Notes under the pieces: generated by a model | What the model saw: the letters and a program-made list of their open reading frames with translations, nothing else | Told to the model about the DNA's origin: nothing | Database searches by the model: none | Assembly (NCBI RefSeq): GCF_029211185.1 | Contig: NZ_JARGDO010000001.1 | Coordinates: 1-64,000 of the forward strand | DNA: 64,000 nucleotides | Origin: Tessaracoccus caeni | Lineage (GTDB): Bacteria; Actinomycetota; Actinomycetes; Propionibacteriales; Propionibacteriaceae | Direction of reading: 5' to 3' | Position numbers and translations under genes: made by a program | Part shown: piece by piece, positions 6,869 through 17,025 of the stretch | Numbering within the stretch: position 1 is the first letter of the stretch | How the letters are laid out: every line of letters starts with the position of its first letter

Positions 6869-7750
6869 TCAGAGCAGTTGCCGCGCGAGTTCCACGTCGA
6901 GCCGCATCTGGGCGATCAGCGCCTCCACGCCGTCGAACTTCACCTGCCCACGCAAGCGGACGGTGAAGTCGACGGCGATCTCGATGCCGTACAGCTCCAG
7001 GTCGGTGCGGTCGAGCACATAGCTCTCGACGCGGCGATCCGCGCCGTCGAAGGTGGGGTTCGAGCCCACGGAGATCGCCGCCGGCCACGGCTTGGCCGCG
7101 GGATCGTCCAGCCGGGTCACGTAGCCGGCGTAGACGCCGTCCTCCGGCACCGCCATCTCGGGCGGCATCCGCAGGTTGGCCGTCGGGAAGCCGAGTTCCC
7201 GCCCGCGCTGATCGCCCATCACCACGACGCCGCGCGAACGGAACGGTCGGCCCAGGTGCTCGGCGGCGAGTTCCACTTCGCCGTGAGCGATCGCCTCGCG
7301 GATCAGCGTGGAACAGGTCACGGCCCCCTCCAACGACTCCAGCTGGACGGGGGTCACGACGAAGCGCCCCCGGCCCAGCTCGGCCAGCGTGGAGACGTCG
7401 CCCGCGGCCTTGTGGCCGAACCGGAAGTTCTTGCCCACCACGATCCGGGCCGGGTTGAGCGGCAGGACGAAGCGCTCGAGGAACTGCGACGGGCTCATGT
7501 TCGCGACCTCTGAGGTGAAGGTCACCACCCGCACCTCGTGGGCACCCGCCTGCTTCAGCAGTTCGATGCGCGACGCCAGGTCGGCCAGCAGCAGCGGAGC
7601 GCTGTCCGGTCGAACGACGGAGAGCGGGTGGGGCCAGAAGGTGAGCACCACCAGCGGCAGTCCCCCGTCACCCATGGCCTCCGCCAGCACCCGCTGGTGT
7701 CCGCGGTGGACACCGTCGAAGTTGCCGATCACACAAACGCTTCGAGTCAC
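6869..7750 (-). CDS. ribF: bifunctional riboflavin kinase/FMN adenylyltransferase (FAD synthetase)
   Basis: This 293-residue protein makes FMN and FAD from riboflavin and ATP. The N-terminal nucleotidyltransferase domain shows GNFDGVHRGHQRVL (residues 9-22) and NFRFGHKAAGDV. The C-terminal kinase domain shows SRGVVVMGDQRGRELGFPTANL and GVYAGYVTRL. The start is GTG. TAACCT 6 nt upstream with no ribosome binding site indicates a leaderless mRNA. In actinobacteria ribF normally sits next to truB. Here the lactate operon lies between them. Confidence 0.95.
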   Translation of the reverse strand: MTRSVCVIGNFDGVHRGHQRVLAEAMGDGGLPLVVLTFWPHPLSVVRPDSAPLLLADLASRIELLKQAGAHEVRVVTFTSEVANMSPSQFLERFVLPLNPARIVVGKNFRFGHKAAGDVSTLAELGRGRFVVTPVQLESLEGAVTCSTLIREAIAHGEVELAAEHLGRPFRSRGVVVMGDQRGRELGFPTANLRMPPEMAVPEDGVYAGYVTRLDDPAAKPWPAAISVGSNPTFDGADRRVESYVLDRTDLELYGIEIAVDFTVRLRGQVKFDGVEALIAQMRLDVELARQLL

Positions 7751-7784
7751 CGGGCCAGGTTAGCGCTCCTCCCCAGACACCACA

Positions 7785-7819
7785 GAACCGCCGCGCCCCG
7801 GAAAGGGGCGCGGCGGTTC
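7785..7819 (-). terminator. terminator of the lactate utilisation operon
   Basis: GAACCGCCGCGCCCC (7785-7799) and its perfect complement (7805-7819) form a 15-bp stem with a 5-nt loop, 20 nt past the lutC stop. No T-run follows, as is common in high-GC actinobacteria. Confidence 0.75.
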
Positions 7820-7838
7820 TTGGACTGATGACGCGGCC

Positions 7839-8483
7839 TCAGCCGTCCTGGAGCACGACGTAGAGCTGGCGCGGACCGTGGACGCCCTCGACGCGAGACA
7901 GCTCGATGTCGCTGGTGGCCGAGCCGCCGCTGATCCAGGTGACCGGCTGACCGGCGCGCACGGCGTCGCCGAGGCGCTGAATGGCCTCCGGCACGTCCGA
8001 GACCACGTCGGCCGCCCGAACCACGCACACGTGACGGTCGGGCACCAGCGTGAGCGCCCGTCGCCCCTGGTCGGGACCGTGATCCAGGCAGATCGTGCCG
8101 GTCTCGGCCATGGACACCGCGGATCCGGTGACCACCGCGTCGATCTCGTTGAGTTCCGCGTGGCTCAGCTGCGGCTCGTCGTCGTGCACGACGATGCCGG
8201 CGTCCTCCATGTGCTCGCGCCACTCCACCGGGATCCCGGACGGCAGCACCGCGCTGGACGCACCGACCGCCTTGAGCGCGGTCACCACGGCCTCGGCGAG
8301 CTTCGCCTCGGGCACCCGGACGATCCGGGCCTTGTAGTCGAGGATGTTCTCGACGAAGGTGTCCAGCACGTCGGCCAGCGGCGTCGGCTGGTGGTACTGC
8401 CACTCGACCACCGGCTCCAGCTGCCCTTGCGTGTCGCTCAGCGCGGTGCGGATGCGCGAGAGGATCTCCTGCTTGGCGCTCAC
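7839..8483 (-). CDS. lutC: lactate utilization protein C (LUD domain)
   Basis: This 214-residue LUD-domain protein carries AGIVVHDDEPQLSHAELNEI, VTGSAVSMAETGTICLDHGP and VCVVRAADVVSDVPEAI, typical of LutC. With LutA and LutB it forms the iron-sulfur L-lactate oxidation system that converts lactate to pyruvate. The precise role of the LUD subunit is not settled. The GTG start overlaps the lutB stop by 4 bp (GTGA), with GGAGGAG just upstream, so translation is coupled. It is the last gene of the operon and a strong hairpin follows. Confidence 0.92.
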   Translation of the reverse strand: MSAKQEILSRIRTALSDTQGQLEPVVEWQYHQPTPLADVLDTFVENILDYKARIVRVPEAKLAEAVVTALKAVGASSAVLPSGIPVEWREHMEDAGIVVHDDEPQLSHAELNEIDAVVTGSAVSMAETGTICLDHGPDQGRRALTLVPDRHVCVVRAADVVSDVPEAIQRLGDAVRAGQPVTWISGGSATSDIELSRVEGVHGPRQLYVVLQDG

Positions 8484-9979
8484 TTCTCCTCCTTCGACTC
8501 TCGCTTGTCCCACCAGTCCCGGAAGGTCTCGGTGGGTGGAACCGGCATGTCCCGGGCGTTCGCCCACGACGAGGCGACGGGGAACGGCAGCACGCCGAAG
8601 TGGCTGCGCTTCTTGAACACCTTGCCGGCCGTCTTCGAGAACTTCTGGATGAAGGCGATGCCGTCGCCGTTCTCCAGCGCCTTGCCGACCATGCCGAAGA
8701 TCATCGACTCCATCGTGGGGTGATGCTTGGTCTTCTTCTCCACCACCTTGGCGCGCATGTGCACCAGGATGTCGGAGATGGGGATCTTCACCGGGCACAC
8801 CTCGTCGCACGCCCCGCACAAGGACGACGCGAAAGGCAGCGACTTGTCGACGTCGCTCGCGATGCCACGCAGCTGCGGTGTCAGGATCGCCCCGATCGGC
8901 CCCGGGTAGACCGAGCCGTAGGTGTGACCGCCGACCCGCTCGTAGACCGGGCAGACGTTCATGCACGCCGAGCAGCGGATGCAGCGCAGGGCCGCGCGTC
9001 CGACGGGGTCGGCCAGCACGTTGGTTCGCCCGTTGTCCAGCAGGATGACGTGGAGATCCTGCGGCCCGTCGCCCTCGGTGACGCCCGTCCACATCGAGGT
9101 GTACGGGTTCATCCGCTCGGCCGTGGAACTGCGCGGCAGCAGGCGCAGGAACACCTCGAGGTCGTCGAAGGTGGGCACCAGCTTCTCGATGCCGACCACC
9201 GAGATCAGCGTCTCGGGAAGGGTCAGGCACATGCGGCCGTTGCCCTCCGACTCGACGATCACCAGGGTGCCCGTCTCCGCGACGATGAAGTTGCCACCGG
9301 AGACGGCGACCTTGGCCCGCAGGAACTTCTCGCGCAGGTGCGCACGGGCGGCCCCGGCCAGGTCCGGCGGGTTGTCGGTGAGGCCCTCAGGGGCGGGCTT
9401 GCCCCACAGCCCCATCTCCTCCTTGAAGATCTCGCGCACCTCGGAGCGGTTGCGATGGATGGCAGGCACCAGGATGTGGCTGGGCCGGTCGTGGCCGAAC
9501 TGGACGATCAGCTCGGCGAGGTCGGTCTCCCAGGCCGCGATGCCGGCCTCCTCCAACGCCTCGTTGAGCTCGATCTCCTGGGTGGCCATCGACTTGATCT
9601 TGACCACCTCCTGAGCCTGCTTCTGCTTGGCGATGTCGATCACGATCTGATTGGCCTCGGCCGCGTCGCGCGCCCAGTGCACGGTGATGCCGGCCTTGGT
9701 CATCGCTTCCTCGGCCTGCAGCAGGTAGCTGTCCAGGTTGCGGGCGAGCTTGTTCTTGATCTGCTCGCCGGCGGTGCGCAGCTCCTGCCAGTTGCTCACC
9801 TCGGCCGCCCTCAGGAGTCGCTTCTCGCGAATCGTGGTGGTGGCGTGGCGCAGGTTCTGCCGCATCTGATGGTTGTGCAGCGCGTCCTTGGCGGCCTTCG
9901 GGAAGGCCGGCATACCCAGATAGGCGCCCTCGGGCGGCGCCGGGGTCAGCCTCTTCTTCGGTGCGACCTCGATGCTCAT
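8480..9979 (-). CDS. lutB: lactate utilization iron-sulfur protein B
   Basis: This 499-residue protein has a LUD domain in the first ~310 residues (VSGGNFIVAETGTLVIVESE), then a 4Fe-4S ferredoxin pair: CIRCSACMNVCPVYERVGGH and LCGACDEVCPVKIP. A family C-terminal region ends in WWDKRESKEEK. It is the electron-transfer subunit of the LutABC lactate dehydrogenase. The ATG at 9977-9979 overlaps the lutA stop as TGATG, which fixes the start even though the same frame is open far upstream through lutA and the permease. Confidence 0.95.
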   Translation of the reverse strand: MSIEVAPKKRLTPAPPEGAYLGMPAFPKAAKDALHNHQMRQNLRHATTTIREKRLLRAAEVSNWQELRTAGEQIKNKLARNLDSYLLQAEEAMTKAGITVHWARDAAEANQIVIDIAKQKQAQEVVKIKSMATQEIELNEALEEAGIAAWETDLAELIVQFGHDRPSHILVPAIHRNRSEVREIFKEEMGLWGKPAPEGLTDNPPDLAGAARAHLREKFLRAKVAVSGGNFIVAETGTLVIVESEGNGRMCLTLPETLISVVGIEKLVPTFDDLEVFLRLLPRSSTAERMNPYTSMWTGVTEGDGPQDLHVILLDNGRTNVLADPVGRAALRCIRCSACMNVCPVYERVGGHTYGSVYPGPIGAILTPQLRGIASDVDKSLPFASSLCGACDEVCPVKIPISDILVHMRAKVVEKKTKHHPTMESMIFGMVGKALENGDGIAFIQKFSKTAGKVFKKRSHFGVLPFPVASSWANARDMPVPPTETFRDWWDKRESKEEK

Positions 9980-10734
9980 CACGCCGCTCCTTCCGTGTGG
10001 TTGAGGATCTCGGCCAGATGGATCGGCTGCACGCTCGCGTTGTTGCGATGCATGATGCCGCCGATGTGCATGAGGCAGGCGTTGTCGCCGGTGACGAGGT
10101 ACTCGGCCCCCGTCGACTGGACGTTGCGCGACTTGTCGTTGCCCATCGCCACCGACACGTCGGGGTTCTTGACGGAGAAGGTGCCGCCGAAGCCGCAGCA
10201 CTGCTCCTTGTCGGGCAGTTCCTTGAGCGTCAGGCCCTTGACGGCCTTCAGCAGCCGGATGGGTTTGTCCCCCACCTTCGCGATGCGAGCCGAGTGACAG
10301 GTGGGGTGATAGGTCACGACGTGCGGGAAATAGGCCCCGACGTCGGTCACGCCCAGCACGTCCACCAGGAACTCGCTGAAATCGTAGGTGCGCGACGCGG
10401 CATCCTCCGCCGCGGCCTTCAGCCCCTTGTCGCCAGCCTGCTCGGCCAGCCCGGCATGCTGATGGCGCACCGCGCCGACGCAGGATCCCGAGGGCCCCAC
10501 CACGTAGTCGTAGCCCTCGAAGGCCTCGACGTAGGTGCGCACCATCGGTACGGCCTGCTTGGCGTACCCGCTGTTGGTGAGCATCTGGCCGCAGCAGCCT
10601 TGGCGTTTCGGGAAGACGACGCGGCAGCCCAGACGCTCCAGTACCTCGACCACCGCTCGGGGCGTGGCGGGGAACATGATGTCGTTGATGCAGGTGGCGA
10701 ACAATGCCACCGTCTTGCCAGTTCCAGGTCCCAT
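9979..10734 (-). CDS. lutA: lactate utilization protein A ((Fe-S)-binding, CCG domains)
   Basis: This 251-residue protein has two CCG modules: RQGCCGQMLTNSGYAKQA in the first half and EQCCGFGGTFSVKNPDVS in the second. These Cys-Cys-Gly motifs bind the iron-sulfur cluster of glycolate-oxidase-type subunits. VALFATCINDIMFPATPRAV near the start and GDNACLMHIGGIMHR near the end match LutA. It starts 10 bp after the permease stop behind AAGGAGGAGAG and is coupled to lutB by TGATG. Confidence 0.95.
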   Translation of the reverse strand: MGPGTGKTVALFATCINDIMFPATPRAVVEVLERLGCRVVFPKRQGCCGQMLTNSGYAKQAVPMVRTYVEAFEGYDYVVGPSGSCVGAVRHQHAGLAEQAGDKGLKAAAEDAASRTYDFSEFLVDVLGVTDVGAYFPHVVTYHPTCHSARIAKVGDKPIRLLKAVKGLTLKELPDKEQCCGFGGTFSVKNPDVSVAMGNDKSRNVQSTGAEYLVTGDNACLMHIGGIMHRNNASVQPIHLAEILNHTEGAA

Positions 10735-10743
10735 CTCTCCTCC

Positions 10744-12408
10744 TTAGAAGTGCGGAAGCATCCAGCTCAGGACCGGTGTCGACTGCAGACCGATCAGCAC
10801 GCAGAGCACGAACAACATCCCGAGGCTCCACCACACGACCTTGCGGAAAATGTCGGATTCCGACCCCAGCAGGCCCACCGCGGAGGCGGCGATGGCAAGG
10901 TTCTGCGGGCTGATCATCTTGCCCACCACGCCGCCGGTGGTGTTGGCGGCCACCAGCAGCGTCGGATCGACGCCGATTCGCTCGGCCGTGGCCTGCTGCA
11001 GCGTGGCGAACAGCGCGTTGGCCGAGGTGTCGGAGCCGGTGACGGCGGTGCCGATCCAGCCGAGGACCGGGGCGAAGAAGGCATAAGCCGCGCCCACGCC
11101 GGCGATCCAGGCACCGATGGTCAGGGTCTGGCCGGAGAAGTTCATCACGTAGGCCAGCGCCAGCACCGAGGCGATGGTCAGAGCCGACCACCGCATCTTG
11201 AACATGGTGTTCCAGAACTCCTTCGCCATGTCCGCGATCGAGACGCGGTAGATGAGGCCGACGATGAAGCCGGTGATCAGCAACAGGGTGCCGGGGCCCG
11301 ACAGCCAGGTGAAGGTGTAGGTGACAGCGGAGGGCTCCGCACCACCGATCAGCAGGTTGCCGTGCAGGCCCGGCCACGGGATCTTGACGTCGGTGGCGCC
11401 CAGGGCAGCCTTGACCGCGGGGATCAGCTTGGCGCTGACGAAGATCGCGATCACGAGCAGGTAGGGCATCAGCGCCATGAAGATCCGGCCGCCGGTGAGG
11501 GCGCCCCGCGGTGCCCGACCAGCGTGCTCGTTCGTGGTGGTCAGGTTCTCCTTCGCCCGCTCCGCAGCCATCCGCTGCAGGGCCTCGTCGCCGCCCTTCG
11601 GCTTCCAGAAGCGCATGAACAGCACGCCGACCGCGAGCGCGAACAGCGACGCGATGACGTCGGTGAGCTCGACGGAGATGTAGGTGGCGGAGATCCACTG
11701 GGACACGGCGAAGGCCGCGCCGATGGCCAGCGCCACGGGCCAGGTCTGCTTGAGTCCCCGGATGCCGTCGGCGATCAGCACCAGCAGCATGGGCACGAAG
11801 AAGGCCAGCACCGGCGACTGGTGGCCGACGTAGGCCCCGATGTGGTGGTAGTCGATGTCGGTGAGGTTGCCGGCAGTGATGATCGGGATGGCCACCGCGC
11901 CGAAGGCGACCGGTGCCGTGTTGGCCAGCAGCACGACCATGGCGGCGCGGAAGGCGGAGAAGCCGACCGACATCAGCATCACACCGGTGATCGCCACCGG
12001 GGCGCCGAAGCCGGCCAGGGCCTCCATCAGGCCGCCGAAGCAGAAGGCGATCACGATGGCCAGGATGCGGGGATCCTCGGAGATCAGGCCGAAGGTGGCC
12101 CGCAGATCCTCGAAGCGCCCGCTGATCACGGTGACCTGGTAGAGCCAGATCGCGGTCAACACGATCCAGGTGATCGGGAAGAGGCCGTACACCGCGCCTT
12201 CGGAGGCCGACAGCAGCGCCATGCCGGCCGGCATCTTGAAGGCCAGCACGGCCACGACGATCGCGGAGGCGAGCGAGGCCAGCCCGGCCCAGTGCGCTTT
12301 CCACTTCAAACCGCCCAGGGTGAGGAACATCACCGCGAGCGGGATCAGCGCCACCAGCGCCGACCAGGTGGGACTCCCCAGGGGAGCCAATACTGGTTGA
12401 AATTCCAT
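10744..12408 (-). CDS. lutP: L-lactate permease (LctP family)
   Basis: This 554-residue polytopic membrane protein, of family length, has about 12-14 hydrophobic segments. Signatures include EALAGFGAPVAITGVMLMSV, APVAFGAVAIPIITAG and VTGSDTSANALFATLQQATA, with VAANTTGGVVGKMISPQNLA close to the C-terminus, all characteristic of LctP/LldP lactate:proton symporters. It heads the lutP-lutA-lutB-lutC operon, so lactate uptake and oxidation are linked. The 220-bp AT-rich region upstream (12412-12631) holds several inverted repeats and is the probable control region. Confidence 0.95.
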   Translation of the reverse strand: MEFQPVLAPLGSPTWSALVALIPLAVMFLTLGGLKWKAHWAGLASLASAIVVAVLAFKMPAGMALLSASEGAVYGLFPITWIVLTAIWLYQVTVISGRFEDLRATFGLISEDPRILAIVIAFCFGGLMEALAGFGAPVAITGVMLMSVGFSAFRAAMVVLLANTAPVAFGAVAIPIITAGNLTDIDYHHIGAYVGHQSPVLAFFVPMLLVLIADGIRGLKQTWPVALAIGAAFAVSQWISATYISVELTDVIASLFALAVGVLFMRFWKPKGGDEALQRMAAERAKENLTTTNEHAGRAPRGALTGGRIFMALMPYLLVIAIFVSAKLIPAVKAALGATDVKIPWPGLHGNLLIGGAEPSAVTYTFTWLSGPGTLLLITGFIVGLIYRVSIADMAKEFWNTMFKMRWSALTIASVLALAYVMNFSGQTLTIGAWIAGVGAAYAFFAPVLGWIGTAVTGSDTSANALFATLQQATAERIGVDPTLLVAANTTGGVVGKMISPQNLAIAASAVGLLGSESDIFRKVVWWSLGMLFVLCVLIGLQSTPVLSWMLPHF

Positions 12409-12508
12409 TGACGAACTCCGTCGTTCTTGTGAGTTTCTTTACCGCCCCTGACCCTTACTCCCAGGGCGCGATAAGCATGACGAAATCCATGTTAGGACAT
12501 GACATTTT

Positions 12509-12611
12509 GACCCTGACAGCGGGGTCGGACAAGGGAAAATGCCTACGAAATAGGCACATAAATAGCCCTATCCCGACTCACACTCGGGTAATTAAATGCG
12601 AATTAATAGGG
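12509..12611 (-). promoter_or_regulatory. AT-rich control region of the lactate operon with four inverted repeats
   Basis: Between truB and lutP (12412-12631) the sequence becomes AT-rich. Four inverted repeats are visible: GACCC/GGGTC at 12509-12526, TGCCTA-5-TAGGCA at 12540-12556, CCCGA-7-TCGGG at 12572-12588, and CCCTAT (12566-12571) against ATAGGG (12606-12611) enclosing the third. They are candidates for operators or for a truB terminator. No regulator gene is adjacent, and I do not see a clear LldR- or LutR-type operator. Confidence 0.4.
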
Positions 12612-12631
12612 TTAATTATCGACGGTGATCA

Positions 12632-13519
12632 TCAGCCCACGAGCACGGCCACGGGCCGGCTGGAATCGCCGGAGGCGGGCCGGTAGAGCGCGAGCAGGTC
12701 GCCGTCGGGGCCGATGATGCCGGTGGGATCGGCGGGCACGGCGCGCGCCAGCGGGCGCCCGTAGCCGACGTCCGTCGCCTCCACCTCGTCGACGGTGAGG
12801 CAGGGAAAGCTGAGCCGGGCCGCGTCGGCCATCGGCATGAGCATGGGGGGTTCGTCGCCGAGCACGACGGCATCGGCGATGTCATAGCCGCCGATGCGGG
12901 TGCGACGCAGCGCCGTGAGGTGGCCACCCACCCCCAGGGCCTCCCCCAGGTCGCGGGCGATGGCCCGGATATAGGTGCCGGAGGAGCACTCGACGTCGAT
13001 ATCGACGTCGACGGTGCCGGGAGGGCCGTCCTGACGAGAGTCGAGCACGTCGATGCGAGTCACCTCGACCTCGCGGGCCTTCAACTGCACGTCGTGACCC
13101 TCGCGGGCCAGTTGGTAGGCGCGTTTTCCGTTCACCTTGATGGCGGACACCGACGACGGCACCTGCTGGATGCGCCCGAGGAATCGCTCGGCGGCCTCAG
13201 CAACCTCCGACGGGAGCAGTCCATCGGCGGGTGCCACGTCCACCACATCGCCGTCGGCGTCGTCGGTGTTCGACGACTGACCGAGGCGCACGGTGGCGAG
13301 GTAGCGCTTGTCGTGCAGGGCGAGATGGCCCAGCAGCCGGGTGGCCCGATTGACCCCGAGGATCAGCACCCCGGTGGCCATCGGGTCCAGCGTTCCGGCG
13401 TGGCCGATCTTGCGCGTGCCCAGCAGGCGACGCAGCCGACCGACCACCTGGTGGGAGGTGACCCCCGACGGCTTGTCGACGATCACCACCCCAGATGGAG
13501 TCTCCTGAGCGGAGCTCAC
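12632..13519 (-). CDS. truB: tRNA pseudouridine(55) synthase
   Basis: This 295-residue protein isomerises U55 in the T-loop of tRNAs. [20 protein letters not shown] opens the protein, and [20 protein letters not shown] contains the catalytic Asp. [20 protein letters not shown] and [20 protein letters not shown] follow, with a C-terminal PUA-like extension. The GTG start overlaps the rbfA stop by 4 bp, so it is the distal gene of ylxR-infB-rbfA-truB. Confidence 0.95.
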   Translation of the reverse strand: MSSAQETPSGVVIVDKPSGVTSHQVVGRLRRLLGTRKIGHAGTLDPMATGVLILGVNRATRLLGHLALHDKRYLATVRLGQSSNTDDADGDVVDVAPADGLLPSEVAEAAERFLGRIQQVPSSVSAIKVNGKRAYQLAREGHDVQLKAREVEVTRIDVLDSRQDGPPGTVDVDIDVECSSGTYIRAIARDLGEALGVGGHLTALRRTRIGGYDIADAVVLGDEPPMLMPMADAARLSFPCLTVDEVEATDVGYGRPLARAVPADPTGIIGPDGDLLALYRPASGDSSRPVAVLVG

Positions 13520-13950
13520 TCCTCGTCGTCCTCCCGCGGCTTGCGGTAGGGGTCGGCCTCGCCGGCGAAGGTCGCCGCCTCGGCCGCCTTGGCCAGCTCC
13601 GCGTCGCTGGCGTGCACCTTGGCCAGGAGTTCGTCGATCTCCTTCGCCGTCTCCGGGATGGCGTCGCGCACGAACTCCAGCGAAGGAGTGTGCCGCAATC
13701 CCAGTTGGGTGCCCACCGCGGTGCGCAGCATGCCGGTGGCGGAGCGCAGGGCCGCCGCGCTGGCGGCCTGCGCATCCTCGTCGCCGAGCACCGTGTAGAA
13801 GGCGGTGGCCTCGCGGTTGTCGCCGCTCAGCCTCACCTCCGTGATGGTGACGAAGCCGAGCCGCGGATCCTTGACCCTGCGGTCAAGGGTCGAGGCGATG
13901 ATCACCTTGATCTGATCGGCCAGCTTCGCGTTACGGGAACTGCCGGGCAT
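13516..13950 (-). CDS. rbfA: 30S ribosome-binding factor A
   Basis: This 144-residue protein has the KH-like RbfA fold: [40 protein letters not shown] and [20 protein letters not shown] are family-typical. It helps mature the 5' end of 16S rRNA during 30S assembly. Its ATG overlaps the infB stop (TGATG), and its stop overlaps the truB start, so the three are tightly coupled. The C-terminal Ala/Glu-rich tail is longer than in enterobacterial RbfA. Confidence 0.95.
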   Translation of the reverse strand: MPGSSRNAKLADQIKVIIASTLDRRVKDPRLGFVTITEVRLSGDNREATAFYTVLGDEDAQAASAAALRSATGMLRTAVGTQLGLRHTPSLEFVRDAIPETAKEIDELLAKVHASDAELAKAAEAATFAGEADPYRKPREDDEE

Positions 13951-16856
13951 CAGGAACGCTCCTTCTCCACCATCTCGTAGGTCTCGATGATGTCACCGAT
14001 GCGGATGTCGTTGTAGTTCGACAGCGTCATGCCGCACTCGTAGCCCTCGCGGACCTCGGTGGCATCGTCCTTCTCGCGACGCAGCGACGCGATGGAGGTG
14101 TCGGCGATGACGACACCGTCGCGCAGCAGGCGAGCCTTGGCGTTGCGGCGGATCGACCCGTTCTGCACCATGCAGCCCGCGATGTTGCCGAACTTGGACG
14201 AACGGAAGATCTCGCGGATCTCCGCCTGACCACGGACCTCCTCGGCGAAGATCGGCTTGAGCATGCCCTTGAGCGCCGCCTCGATCTCGTCGATGGCCGA
14301 GTAGATGACCGAGTAGAACCGGATGTCGACGTTCTCGCGATCCGCCATCTGGGTGGCGTGCGGCGTGGGCCGCACGTTGAAGCCGATGATGACGGCCTTG
14401 GAGGCGGCGGCCAGCGAGACGTTGGTCTCGGTGATGGCGCCGACGCCGCGGTCGATGACGCGCAGCGATACCTCGTCGCTGACCTCGATCTTGCTGAGCG
14501 CGTCCTCGAGGGCCTCGACGGAACCAGCGCCGTCGCCCTTGAGGATGAGCAGCAGCTCCTGGGTCTCGCCCTTCTCGAGCTGCTCGAACAGCTGATCCAG
14601 CGTCTTGCGACGGCTGGACTTGGCCTGCTGAGCCGCACGCATGCGGGCCTCGCGCTTGTCGGCGATCTGACGGGCCATGCGATCGTCCTCGACGACCAGC
14701 ACGTTGTCGCCCGCGCCGGGCACCGACGTGAGGCCGAGCACCTGAACGGGCATCGACGGCGGAGCCTCGGTGACGGTCTCGCCCTGATCGTTGATCAGCG
14801 CGCGGACGCGGCCGTGGGCGGAGCCCGCGACGATCGAGTCACCGATGTGCAGCGTGCCGCGGTGCACCAGGACGGTGGCCACGGAACCGCGGCCCTTGTC
14901 GAGGTGCGCCTCGATCGCCACACCCTGAGCGGGCATGTCCGGGTTGGCGCGCAGGTCGAGCGCCGCGTCGGCCGTCAGCACGATGGCCTCGAGCAGCTCG
15001 TCCAGGCCCTCGCCCGTGATCGCGGACACGTCGACGAACTGGGTGTCGCCGCCGTACTCCTCGGGCATGAGGCCGAACTCGGACAGCTGGCCGCGCACCT
15101 TGGACGGGTCGGCGCCCACCTTGTCGATCTTGTTGACCGCCACCACGACCGGCACGTCGGCCGCCTTGGCGTGGTTCAGAGCCTCGATCGTCTGCGGCAT
15201 CACACCGTCATCGGCGGCGACAACCAGCACCGCGATGTCGGTGGACTTCGCGCCACGGGCACGCATGGCGGTGAACGCCTCGTGACCCGGGGTGTCGATG
15301 AAGGTGATCTTGCGCTCGTTGCCGTCGACCTCAGTCTCCACCTGGTAGGCACCGATGGCCTGGGTGATGCCACCGGCCTCGCCCGCCACGACGTTGGACT
15401 TCCGGAGCGCGTCGAGCAGCTTGGTCTTGCCATGATCGACGTGACCCATGACGGTGACGACGGGCGGACGGGACTCGAGATCGTCCTCGTCGCCGATGTC
15501 CTCGCCGAACTCCAGGTCGAAGCTCTCCAGCAGCTCGCGATCCTCGTCCTCGGGCGAGACGACCTCGATCTTGTAGTCGAGCTCCGCGCCGAGCACCTCG
15601 AGGGTGTCGTCGGCGACGGACTGGGTGGCGGTGACCATCTCACCGAGATGGAACAGCACCTGCACCAGCGACGCCGCGTCCACGCCGATCTTCTCGGCGA
15701 GGTCGGTCAGCGACGCGCCGCGACGCAGACGAACGGTCTGGCCGTCGCCCTTGCGCAGACGCACGCCGCCGATCGTCGGGGCCTCCATCTGGTCGAACTC
15801 TTGCCTACGCTGCTTCTTCGACTTGCGTCCACGACGTCCGGCCGCGCCACCGCGACCGAAGGCGCCTTGCGTACCGCCGCGACCGCGACCACCACCGGCG
15901 CGTCCCGCGGGACCGCCGCCGAAGCCACCGGGAGCGCCACCGCCACCGGGAGCACCGGTGCCGGGACGACCGCCGCCAGCACCGCCGGCACCGGGACGAC
16001 CGCGTCCGGGACCACCCGGACGACCGGGGCGCGCGGGAGCGCCGAGAGCAGAGGACTGCTGCTTGGGCATCATCGCCGGGTTGGGGCGAGGCATGCCGCT
16101 GGTGCCGCCGGGACGCGGCATCCGGTTCTGATCGGAGCCGGCGCCGGGACGACCGGCGGGAGCGCCACCGGGACGTGCGCCGCCCTCGGGACGCGGACGA
16201 CGCTGCTGCGTGCCCATGCCCTGAGCGGAGCCGAACGGGTTGTTACCCGGACGCGGGCCGGACGGGCGCCGCGGCATCGCACCGGGGGTCGGCGCGCCGG
16301 GACGACGAGCGCCCTGGCCGGGACCACCGGGACGAGGCGCGCCGCCGCCGGCAGGGCTGGCGGGCTTGCGGGGCATCGCACCGGGCGTGGGGGAACCGGG
16401 ACGCGGAGCGGAACCGCCACCCTGCTGAGGGGCGGGGCTCGCCGGACGCGGCGTGGCCGCGGGCCGTGCCTGAGGCGCGGCGGAGGCGGGCTTTGCGGCC
16501 GGGGCCGGCTTGGGCGCCGCGGGCGTCGGGGTCGACTGCTTGGGCGCGGCCGGGGTGGGCTGCTTCGGCGCCGCGGGGACGCTCTGCTTGGGCGCCGCGG
16601 GCGCGCCGGGCATGGGTGCCGGCCTCGACTGAGGCGCGGCGGGGGCCGCTGGACGCGCCTGCGTCGCAGCGGGAGCTGGGGTGGAAGCCGGCTTGTCTCC
16701 GGTTCCATAGGCGTCTCGGACCCGTCGCACCACAGGGGTTTCGAGGGTCGACGAGGCGCCGCGGACGTATTCGCCCATCTCTCCTAGCTTTGCCAGGAGT
16801 TCTTTGCTGGTGATCCCGAGTTCTTTAGCGATCTCGTGGACGCGAGGCTTAGCCAC
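13950..16856 (-). CDS. infB: translation initiation factor IF-2
   Basis: This 968-residue IF-2 recruits fMet-tRNA to the 30S subunit. It has a short N-terminal helical domain ([20 protein letters not shown]). Residues about 60-345 are a low-complexity Pro/Ala/Gly/Arg tract with many PRPG and APKQ units, common in actinobacterial IF-2. The G domain follows: [34 protein letters not shown] and [14 protein letters not shown]. Domains II-IV close with [20 protein letters not shown]. The start is GTG behind AAGGAGAG. Overlap with rbfA couples the genes. Confidence 0.97.
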   Translation of the reverse strand: MAKPRVHEIAKELGITSKELLAKLGEMGEYVRGASSTLETPVVRRVRDAYGTGDKPASTPAPAATQARPAAPAAPQSRPAPMPGAPAAPKQSVPAAPKQPTPAAPKQSTPTPAAPKPAPAAKPASAAPQARPAATPRPASPAPQQGGGSAPRPGSPTPGAMPRKPASPAGGGAPRPGGPGQGARRPGAPTPGAMPRRPSGPRPGNNPFGSAQGMGTQQRRPRPEGGARPGGAPAGRPGAGSDQNRMPRPGGTSGMPRPNPAMMPKQQSSALGAPARPGRPGGPGRGRPGAGGAGGGRPGTGAPGGGGAPGGFGGGPAGRAGGGRGRGGTQGAFGRGGAAGRRGRKSKKQRRQEFDQMEAPTIGGVRLRKGDGQTVRLRRGASLTDLAEKIGVDAASLVQVLFHLGEMVTATQSVADDTLEVLGAELDYKIEVVSPEDEDRELLESFDLEFGEDIGDEDDLESRPPVVTVMGHVDHGKTKLLDALRKSNVVAGEAGGITQAIGAYQVETEVDGNERKITFIDTPGHEAFTAMRARGAKSTDIAVLVVAADDGVMPQTIEALNHAKAADVPVVVAVNKIDKVGADPSKVRGQLSEFGLMPEEYGGDTQFVDVSAITGEGLDELLEAIVLTADAALDLRANPDMPAQGVAIEAHLDKGRGSVATVLVHRGTLHIGDSIVAGSAHGRVRALINDQGETVTEAPPSMPVQVLGLTSVPGAGDNVLVVEDDRMARQIADKREARMRAAQQAKSSRRKTLDQLFEQLEKGETQELLLILKGDGAGSVEALEDALSKIEVSDEVSLRVIDRGVGAITETNVSLAAASKAVIIGFNVRPTPHATQMADRENVDIRFYSVIYSAIDEIEAALKGMLKPIFAEEVRGQAEIREIFRSSKFGNIAGCMVQNGSIRRNAKARLLRDGVVIADTSIASLRREKDDATEVREGYECGMTLSNYNDIRIGDIIETYEMVEKERS

Positions 16857-16968
16857 TACTCTCCTTCACGGCCCAGGCCTCTTCCAGCCTGAACCAGTTA
16901 GTTGGTTTGCATGCTCATCGTTGGTTACTCATCGAGTGGTCATGAGCGTTAGCCCACTTTCTGGTTGC

Positions 16969-16987
16969 CGCCCGGCGATTCCGGGCG
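16969..16987. other. short GC hairpin in the ylxR-infB gap
   Basis: CGCCCGG and CCGGGCG pair perfectly around 5 nt in the 169-bp gap between ylxR and infB. The function is unclear. It could mark RNA processing or partial attenuation. Confidence 0.2.
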
Positions 16988-17025
16988 TGGAAACGATGCA
17001 CCCTGTTGACAGGGCCACGAGGAGT

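Noticed and set aside
9980-12304. Very long lutB with about 775 extra N-terminal residues
   Set aside because: The frame is open by chance through lutA and lutP. The family start with TGATG overlap at 9979 is clear.
9961-12411. 816-codon open frame on the plus strand opposite lutA and lutP
   Set aside because: Its composition is low-complexity His/Asp/Gly/Arg, typical of antisense frames of high-GC genes, and lutA/lutP are unmistakable on the other strand.
14358-16787. Long plus-strand open frame opposite infB
   Set aside because: It mirrors the Pro/Ala/Gly-rich IF-2 linker. It has no promoter or ribosome binding site and no family resemblance.
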